Of a stretch of 5,506 nt of DNA, positions 1 through 5,506 are shown one piece after another. Position numbers and translations under genes: made by a program. The notes beneath the pieces were generated by a model. The model was not told the DNA's origin. It saw only the letters and a list, made by a program, of their open reading frames with translations, and ran no database searches. This stretch comes from an uncultured Bacteroides sp. GTDB taxonomy: Bacteria > Bacteroidota > Bacteroidia > Bacteroidales > Bacteroidaceae. Location: NCBI GenBank assembly GCA_900557355.1, contig USSR01000483.1, positions 1 to 5,506 on the forward strand. Direction: 5' to 3'. Position 1 is the first letter of the stretch. Every line of letters begins with the position of its first letter.

Positions 1-2393
1 ATAAACACTATTTCAAAGTAGCATTTAGAAACTTGTGGAAGTACAAGGCACAGAATATAATTTCCACCATCGGATTGGCAGTAGGACTACTGTGTTTTAG
101 TATATGTATGTATTGCAGTCGTTTTGTAGAATCTACCAATAATTGCTTTGACAATTATTCCCGCATAGTCGAGTTAAATCTCTATAATGAACAGACTGGC
201 GACTATTTTTCCGGCACACAAGTAGCATTATCCGAAGAACTCCGTACTTGGGCTATGGGTGAAGTGGAAGCGATCTCTTGTATGGCATATCCCCGTGAAC
301 GCTCTTTTCAGGTTGAACTGTCTCCGGATAAATCATTGCCATACGATCTTGAAATTATAGAAGTCGATACCCTATACAATAAAGTCTTTACTCCGCAAAT
401 GGTAGTTGGTAACTGGCAGACAGCAAGCCGGATGCCCAACGCGGTTATTATAAGCCGGTCCACTGCCATAAAGATATTTGGTCAGGTGGAGACTGCCATT
501 GGCAAACACCTGACTCTAACAGAACGGCTTTATACTTCTCCGGACAGTACACCAAAGACAGGAGGTATTGTGTACACAATCCAAGCAGTGATGGAAGATC
601 TTCCACTGAACAATGATTTTAATTTTATGTGTCATACCGACGCATTGGTTATCAACGACAGTGAGGGACTTTTTCAGAGTCCGAAACGTCGCGATATAAC
701 GGGAGCCCGGACATACGTTTTGTTATCTCCGCAGGTTGGCATTACCGGTTTGGAAAAACAATTTTCCAAGCGCGACTATACTTATAGTCTATATAACGAG
801 ACTTATACCGTTGTTGCCCGTTATATAGGAGATCGGTCGCAGGAGAAAGGTATTTATATTCTGGGATGGGTCACCGGAATTGTCGGCATATTGATATTGT
901 TGGTCGGATTGATTAATTTCTTTCATTTTCTCATCGGCTCTTTCCTGAATCGCACTAAGGAATACGCTATAATGAAAATGCTTGGTTCTGATTGGAAACG
1001 GCTGTTTTGCCTGTTATTAACACAGTCATTGATGATTGTATTTGCATCCTCATTTTTGGTGATATGGGGTATCGAACTAATTGGAGATAGAATGGATTTC
1101 TCTTTGCCAGGCCTCACAATGACTTTCCCTCCTGAAACACTATTAAAGCATATTCTGCAATACATTGTTTTTCTTGCATTGCTTTGCATGGCAGTCTGTC
1201 TGCTGGTATCCGTCCGTATTCGCAGGTCTTCCATACAGACAGGTATCTATGGAGGTCAAAAACGTCGCGGGAAACAGTGGGGACGTAACTTTATGCTCGG
1301 CGTCCAGTTCTTTATTTGCTGGATATTCGTAACGCTGACTGTCAGCCTGTTTTTGCAATCAGGAAAGGTGACTGAAACCTTATTTCATACGTTAAGTCAG
1401 GAAGATAAAGAAACGATTCTTAGTATTCCGCTGGACTATCCATTTCTGGAGAATAAAGAAAAACAGGAAATGGTGGAACGTTTCAGGCAGCATGCCGGTG
1501 TGAAAGATATTTTGTTATCTGATATATCTTATACTCATGGAATATCCGGAAACTTGTTAATGACGGAGAAAGGAAATGATAACTCTTGGATTGATATTAA
1601 TGTAATGTGTGTACCATTGAATTTCTTCACCTTTATGAATATTCCGATAACGGAGGGCAGGACGATCCGGACAAAAAAGGATCTCGTAATGGATGAAGTC
1701 TGGCAGAAAAGACAAAAGAAAGATATCATCGGAATGAACTTTTACGACCAGACCAGTGATTTCACCGTTTGTGGAGTATGTGCCCCCTTTCAAACAGATG
1801 TACATAATCATAATGGCGGATATGCTTTCACACTTTATGATTCTTCTGAATACATAGGTCACTGCTATGTGAAATGTTACCCTGAACAGCAAAAAGAAGT
1901 CATGAAATGGATGGAAACCATCCGTCGTGAAGTGCTGCCGGAGAATATTTCTTCCCAAGTACGTACATTTCAGGATGATTTGTACGAAGTGCAGGCAGTG
2001 GAATATATTCTGAAAGATATCATCTCGTTTTTTGCAATTGTAAGCATCATCATTACCCTGTTGGGAGTGTATTCCAGCATTACGCTCGATACAGAACGCC
2101 GCCAGAAAGAGGTTGCCATTCGCAAAGTGAACGGAGCCGGAATACGTTCCATCATCTGGCTGTTTGCACGTTTGTACCTGATTTTGCTGATGGTGACTGC
2201 CGCCATCACCTTTCCGCTCATTTACGTGGTATTGCAACTGTGGAAACAAATGTACACCGTATTTTTTAATGATGGAATATTATATTGGGGAAGCATATTT
2301 TGGGGAGTAACCTTATTGACAGTAATTACCATTATCTTTAAAATACTGCGGATTGCACGTCTCAATCCCGCAGAAGTAATCAAAAACGAATAA
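1..2393 (+). CDS. FtsX/MacB-type ABC transporter permease, 5' end just cut off by the window edge
   Basis: This is an inner-membrane permease of the ABC3/FtsX family. The first complete codon is at 3-5, and the protein reads KHYFKVAFRNLWKYK, matching the N-termini of the two later permeases (MIKHYLKVAFRNL), so the true ATG lies one or two codons before the window. Counting from base 3 it has 796 residues, normal for the two-repeat Bacteroides form. Hydrophobic segments lie near residues 19-39, 284-310, 334-356, 382-405, 431-451, 668-691, 717-745 and 758-782. These give two units of one helix, a periplasmic MacB_PCD-like domain and three helices. FtsX coupling motifs follow the second helix of each unit: KEYAIMKMLGS (about 319-329, diverged) and QKEVAIRKVNGA (about 701-712, canonical). 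The C-terminus NPAEVIKNE is identical to that of permease 2. The second periplasmic domain carries an unusual Cys/His cluster. The ATPase gene follows after 28 bases. The family assignment is firm; the substrate is unknown. Confidence 0.95.
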   Translation, partial: KHYFKVAFRNLWKYKAQNIISTIGLAVGLLCFSICMYCSRFVESTNNCFDNYSRIVELNLYNEQTGDYFSGTQVALSEELRTWAMGEVEAISCMAYPRERSFQVELSPDKSLPYDLEIIEVDTLYNKVFTPQMVVGNWQTASRMPNAVIISRSTAIKIFGQVETAIGKHLTLTERLYTSPDSTPKTGGIVYTIQAVMEDLPLNNDFNFMCHTDALVINDSEGLFQSPKRRDITGARTYVLLSPQVGITGLEKQFSKRDYTYSLYNETYTVVARYIGDRSQEKGIYILGWVTGIVGILILLVGLINFFHFLIGSFLNRTKEYAIMKMLGSDWKRLFCLLLTQSLMIVFASSFLVIWGIELIGDRMDFSLPGLTMTFPPETLLKHILQYIVFLALLCMAVCLLVSVRIRRSSIQTGIYGGQKRRGKQWGRNFMLGVQFFICWIFVTLTVSLFLQSGKVTETLFHTLSQEDKETILSIPLDYPFLENKEKQEMVERFRQHAGVKDILLSDISYTHGISGNLLMTEKGNDNSWIDINVMCVPLNFFTFMNIPITEGRTIRTKKDLVMDEVWQKRQKKDIIGMNFYDQTSDFTVCGVCAPFQTDVHNHNGGYAFTLYDSSEYIGHCYVKCYPEQQKEVMKWMETIRREVLPENISSQVRTFQDDLYEVQAVEYILKDIISFFAIVSIIITLLGVYSSITLDTERRQKEVAIRKVNGAGIRSIIWLFARLYLILLMVTAAITFPLIYVVLQLWKQMYTVFFNDGILYWGSIFWGVTLLTVITIIFKILRIARLNPAEVIKNE

Positions 2394-2421
2394 AATTAAT
2401 AATTCTAAAAACAATACAGTT
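2394..2421 (+). other. Short A/T-rich spacer and translation start region of the ATPase gene
   Basis: These 28 bases between the permease stop and the ATPase ATG contain only four G or C. There is no AGGAGG-like Shine-Dalgarno sequence, no hairpin and no recognisable Bacteroides promoter (a TAnnTTTG box). An A-rich, unstructured leader is the usual translation start context in Bacteroidota. The short gap argues for co-transcription of the two genes. Confidence 0.6.
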
Positions 2422-3096
2422 ATGATTAAGACCATTGACTTACAGAAGATTTTCAAAACGGAAGAAGTAGAAACTTGGGCGTTGAATAACGTCAGTATCG
2501 AAGTGAAACAAGGTGAATTTGTAGCCATCATGGGTCCCTCCGGCTGTGGCAAGTCAACATTGCTCAACATTTTGGGGCTACTTGATAACCCGACAGGAGG
2601 AGAGTATTATCTGAACGGAACGGAAGTCTCCCGGTATACCGAGTCGCAACGTACCAGTCTTCGCAAAGGCGTGATAGGCTTCGTATTTCAGAGCTTTAAC
2701 CTGATAGACGAGTTGAACGTATACGAAAATATCGAACTTCCTTTGCTTTATATGGGTATTTCCGCTGCCGAACGGAAAAAGAGGGTAGAGTCAGCTATGG
2801 AGAGAATGGCCATTACTCATCGTAGTAAACACTTTCCGCAACAACTTTCCGGTGGTCAGCAGCAACGTGTTGCCATTGCCCGTGCCGTCGTGGCCAACCC
2901 TAAACTGATTCTGGCCGATGAGCCAACCGGTAACCTGGACTCCAAAAACGGTAAAGAAGTGATGGGGCTATTGAGCGAACTGAATAAAGAGGGAACCACC
3001 ATTGTCATGGTGACCCACTCACAACACGATGCCGGGTATGCCGACCGTATCATAAACCTGTTTGATGGACAGGTGGTGACCGAAGTTAGTATGTAA
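2422..3096 (+). CDS. ABC transporter ATP-binding protein, LolD/MacB-type
   Basis: This is a cytoplasmic ATPase of 224 residues, the usual length of stand-alone LolD/MacB-type nucleotide-binding subunits. It should dimerise and power the neighbouring FtsX-type permeases by ATP hydrolysis. All catalytic motifs are present: Walker A GPSGCGKST (38-46), Q-loop glutamine Q90 in FVFQSFNL, ABC signature LSGGQ (142-146) followed by QQRVAIARA, Walker B LILADE with catalytic E167, the D-loop around D173 in GNLDS, and switch histidine H199 in VTHS. The LADEPTGNLDS wording and the short C-terminal tail fit the MacB/LolD/FtsE branch. The ATG at 2422 is chosen because MIKTIDLQKIF gives the normal family N-terminus. 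The gene sits between two permease genes, with gaps of 28 and 27 bases, so it is probably the shared motor of the operon. I see no defect. The exact substrate class (drug, lipoprotein or peptide) cannot be decided from the ATPase, so no symbol is given. Confidence 0.97.
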   Translation: MIKTIDLQKIFKTEEVETWALNNVSIEVKQGEFVAIMGPSGCGKSTLLNILGLLDNPTGGEYYLNGTEVSRYTESQRTSLRKGVIGFVFQSFNLIDELNVYENIELPLLYMGISAAERKKRVESAMERMAITHRSKHFPQQLSGGQQQRVAIARAVVANPKLILADEPTGNLDSKNGKEVMGLLSELNKEGTTIVMVTHSQHDAGYADRIINLFDGQVVTEVSM

Positions 3097-3118
3097 GCAC
3101 AAGCTATCAATAAAAAGT

Positions 3119-3168
3119 ATATCATGATAAAACATTATCTGAAAGTAGCCTTTCGTAATCTGATAAAG
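3119..3168 (+). repeat. Copy 1 of a 50-base near-perfect direct repeat at a permease gene start
   Basis: These bases cover the five before the ATG (atatc) and the first 15 codons of permease 2. They match 5457-5506 at 49 of 50 positions; the one difference is T at 3135 against C at 5473, silent in a His codon. The match stops at the base 5' of the repeat, and its 3' limit is unknown because the second copy runs off the window. It encodes MIKHYLKVAFRNLIK. It reflects paralogy between adjacent permease genes and is not a mobile element end. Confidence 0.9.
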
Positions 3169-5446
3169 TATAAAACACAAAGTCTTGTTAGTATTATCGG
3201 ATTAGCAGTCGGCTTTACCTGTTTTGCGCTGTCGGTATTATGGAGATAATTTTCATGAGGGAGCCGATCGCATTTATCTGGTACGTGCGCATTACGCCAA
3301 TGAACCCGGTACAAGTAAATTTACTCCATATCCTTTAATGAAATATTTGCAAGACAAAATGCCGGAGATAGAAGCTGTAACCGCTTTTACCGCACATTAT
3401 GTAAAATTCCGTATGGAAGATACCGAGCAGGAGATCGGAATGATTGCCGCAGATTCTGTTTTCATGAACTTCTTTGATATACAATTATTGAAAGGTACTG
3501 TCAACTTCCTGAAATGTGATGGTCAGGAAGTTGCTATCACTAAAGAATTTGCGAAGCGGCTCTTCAGCAAAGAAGAGGATGCATTGGGGAAAGAGGTGGA
3601 AGTAGGCAGACGCGTATGTAAAATAGGAGCAATTGTGAGTGGATGGTCTAACCATTCCAATATTCCATATAATATACTGGCTCCGGCAAGACATTCTCCT
3701 CAGTGGGGAAGTTCAAATGAGCAGCTACTTATTCGTGTACGCGAAAGAACAGATATAGACGCATTCCGAACAAAAATGAGCACCGTTTGCATCAACGATA
3801 TTGAGAAAGAGAGCGAACTTTCCGATCTGTTGATTACCCGGATGTCAGCTTTGCGCTATTCGGATTATGTAGATAAAGCAGATGTTGTTATCTCTTTCAG
3901 TTATATATTCTATTTCTCCTTAGCAGGCGGACTGGTGATTATTTGTTCGTTATTCAATTATTTGACGCTTTTTATCAGTCGCCTTTGTATGCGCAACCGT
4001 GAAATGGCACTTCGTAAGGTGAATGGAGCAAGCAATAAAGCTTTGTCTGTACAGTTTGCCATTGAATTATTGCTGCTTTTATGTATTGCTCTGATCGGCG
4101 GATTGCTGCTGGTGGAGATGAGTATGTCCCGCTTCCTGAACTTTACGCAGATAGAGTCCAGTTCATATTATGGAGAAATTTTGATATATCTTCTGGCAGT
4201 AATCATCCTGTCGTTTCTGTTTGCGCTGATGCCATTATCCTATTTTCGTCGTCGAACATTGCAGGAAACGATCAAAGGAAGTGTTGCTACTGCCCGTCCG
4301 TACTTATTTCGCAGAATAGGTATTATCGTACAGTTGATTGTCAGTCTTGCTTTTATCTTCTGCACAGTTGTCATCATGAAGCAACTACATTTCCTGAAAA
4401 ATACGGATTTAGGTATGGAACGTCATCATGTGGCTAATGTGGCATTGTGGAATGGAGACATTCATCAATGGGCAGAGAAAATAAAAGCTCTCCCTATGGT
4501 AACAGAAACTTTACCTCCTGCGTACTTTCCAATTATTCCAACCGGTCCGATGATGTATGCAGAAATAACAAATTGGGATGGGCTGCCCAAAGTGACAGAA
4601 AAAACACTACTTGTTGGCATAATGCCGGCAAAGGAGGAATTTTTTAAGTTTTATGATTTGAAATTGCTGGAAGGTGAATTTATATCTGAAAAGAGCCAGC
4701 AGAATGAAGTTGTGGTTGATGAAAGTACGTGCCTGAAATTCGGATGGAAACATGCTTTAGGAAAGACTTTCGGCAATAACACCAATGGTCGTCAGGACAT
4801 TGCATACAAAGTTGTCGGAGTGGTGAAAAACTTTAGTTATCGTTCTCCGACAAGCAAGCCGGGACTTATTGCCTTTCAACGCCCCGAAGCACAAGAATAT
4901 CTCCTGAATCGTGCCAGTATCCTTTTTAAATTCAAAGAGGGGACTTGGAACGAATGTCGTGAAGCTATAGAAAAGCTCCACAAAGAAGAATTTCCCCATG
5001 CTTATTTACGGTTGTTTAGCGAGGAGGAGGAATATGGTAAATATCTTCGCTCCGAGGATGCACTGATGAAACTGTTGAGCTTCGTGTCATTGGTCTGTGT
5101 ACTCATTTCCGTTTTCGGAATTTTTTCATTGGTCACTCTATCATGTGAGCAACGTCAAAAGGAGATTGCTATACGTAAAGTGAACGGGGCGCAAATTCGT
5201 CATATCTTGCAGATGTTTTTCCGTGAATACTTCCTATTGCTGATTATTGCTGCTGTCATAGCCTTTCCAATGGGATATGTGGTTATGAGGCAATGGATTG
5301 AAACGTATGTGAGACAAACTGCGATTAACGGTTGGGTATATGTAGGGATTTTCGTTGTAGTGGCGATTATTATTCTACTCTGCATCATCTGGCGCATATG
5401 GAAAGCCGCCCGACAGAATCCTGCGGAAGTTATCAAAAATGAATAA
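3124..5446 (+). pseudogene. FtsX/MacB-type ABC permease, broken by a frameshift near the 5' end
   Basis: The natural start is the ATG at 3124 (MIKHYLKVAFRNLIK), 27 bases after the ATPase stop. That frame reads through the first membrane helix, ending CFALSVLWR, and stops at TAA 3247-3249 after 41 codons. The rest of the protein continues in the +1 frame from about base 3245 (DNFHEGADRIYLV) to the stop at 5444-5446, with no further lesion. Adding the seven residues that seem lost gives about 780 residues, close to permease 1. In that numbering the other helices are near 266-292, 316-337, 358-380, 404-426, 653-677, 705-728 and 743-765. Periplasmic domains fill 41-265 and 427-652. Coupling motifs are NREMALRKVNGAS (298-310) and RQKEIAIRKVNGAQ (684-697). 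The downstream frame is open back to a TTG at 3224, with ATG at 3338 as its first clear ATG; a product from either would lack helix 1 and is unlikely to insert correctly. A genuine mutation or an assembly error are both possible. Confidence 0.85.
3238..3250 (+). other. Frameshift junction in permease 2
   Basis: Here the N-terminal frame (TTA TGG AGA TAA) meets the +1 frame (GAT AAT TTT, Asp-Asn-Phe). Permease 1 shows 23 residues from the Cys-Phe at the end of helix 1 to a conserved Arg-Ile. Permease 2 has eight residues before the junction and eight after it, so seven residues are missing. Only one extra base remains between TGG and GAT, so the net loss is 20 bases, which is out of frame. I see no slippery heptamer that would suggest programmed frameshifting. 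Confidence 0.75.
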
Positions 5447-5461
5447 TAAAATAACAATATC
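5447..5461 (+). other. 15-base spacer between permease 2 and permease 3
   Basis: This very short A/T-rich gap (taaaataacaatatc) has no Shine-Dalgarno sequence, terminator hairpin or promoter. Its last five bases belong to the 50-base repeat. The spacing supports one continuous transcript running into the next permease gene. Confidence 0.6.
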
Positions 5462-5506
5462 ATGATAAAACACTATCTGAAAGTAGCCTTTCGTAATCTG
5501 ATAAAG
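5457..5506 (+). repeat. Copy 2 of the 50-base direct repeat, running to the window edge
   Basis: This matches 3119-3168 at 49 of 50 positions, with the same five bases before the ATG and the same 15 codons apart from one silent change. The copies lie 2338 bases apart in the same orientation, exactly one gene length, as expected for tandem permease paralogues. The window ends inside the repeat, so its true length is unknown. Confidence 0.9.
5462..5506 (+). CDS. Start of a third FtsX/MacB-type ABC permease (partial, 15 codons)
   Basis: The ATG at 5462 opens a frame reading MIKHYLKVAFRNLIK to the window edge. These 15 residues are identical to the start of permease 2 and close to that of permease 1 (KHYFKVAFRNLWK). 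This is the basic cytoplasmic N-terminus that precedes the first membrane helix in this family. The gene begins 15 bases after the stop of permease 2 and is most likely a third permease of the same operon. Whether the rest is intact cannot be seen. The call rests on homology to the two neighbours within the window. Confidence 0.82.
   Translation, partial: MIKHYLKVAFRNLIK

Noticed and set aside
1557..2249. A 230-codon open frame on the minus strand
   Set aside because: It lies wholly inside permease 1, is rich in His and Cys with no recognisable domain, and opposes a clearly conserved coding frame. It is a shadow frame.
33..2393. TTG at base 33 as the start of permease 1
   Set aside because: The frame is open to the left edge and the residues before it (KHYFKVAFRN) match the N-termini of permeases 2 and 3, so this TTG is an internal Leu codon.
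3097..3123. A promoter or terminator between the ATPase and permease 2
   Set aside because: The 27 bases hold no inverted repeat with a T-run and no TAnnTTTG box; it looks like an ordinary intra-operon spacer.
3238..3250. Programmed ribosomal frameshifting as the explanation for the two frames in permease 2
   Set aside because: There is no slippery heptamer or downstream stem-loop, and comparison with permease 1 shows missing residues at the junction, which a frameshift of one base would not restore.
4081..4647. Two plus-strand open frames of 118 and 66 codons inside permease 2
   Set aside because: They overlap a conserved membrane-protein frame, have no family resemblance and are explained as alternative readings of it.
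3224..5446. An intact 740-residue permease starting at TTG 3224
   Set aside because: Its first seven residues (MRCRYYG) are an out-of-frame reading of the N-terminal coding region. The product would lack the first membrane helix, and a better start with a conserved N-terminus lies at 3124.

Overview
The window most likely comes from a Bacteroides-type member of the Bacteroidota. The base composition is moderately AT-rich, the spacers before start codons are A/T-rich and lack Shine-Dalgarno sequences, and the proteins are the long two-repeat FtsX/MacB-type permeases that this group carries in tandem arrays. The genus is an inference from these traits, not a proven assignment.

All genes lie on the + strand and are tightly packed, so this reads as the interior of one operon. 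In order it holds: (1) a permease missing only its first codon or two at the left edge (1-2393); (2) a 224-residue ABC ATPase of the LolD/MacB type (2422-3096); (3) a second permease whose frame is broken near its 5' end (3124-5446); and (4) the first 15 codons of a third permease (5462 to the right edge). The gaps are 28, 27 and 15 bases. No stretch over 300 bases lacks a gene, and I see no RNA gene, CRISPR array, insertion sequence or terminator.

The expected machine is a type VII (MacB/LolCDE-like) ABC transporter. The ATPase would dimerise in the cytoplasm and drive long permeases through their FtsX coupling helices, moving large periplasmic domains rather than pumping a solute straight across the membrane. 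One ATPase gene is seen with three permease genes, so it may serve several of them. No MacA/HlyD adaptor or TolC-like protein is visible here, and the substrate cannot be told from the sequence.

The most notable points are: a short out-of-frame deletion (about 20 bases) that separates the first membrane helix of permease 2 from the rest of the gene; a 50-base, 49-identical repeat at the starts of permeases 2 and 3; and a Cys/His cluster in the second periplasmic domain of permease 1 that its neighbour lacks. I found no convincing evidence of a wholly new kind of system.
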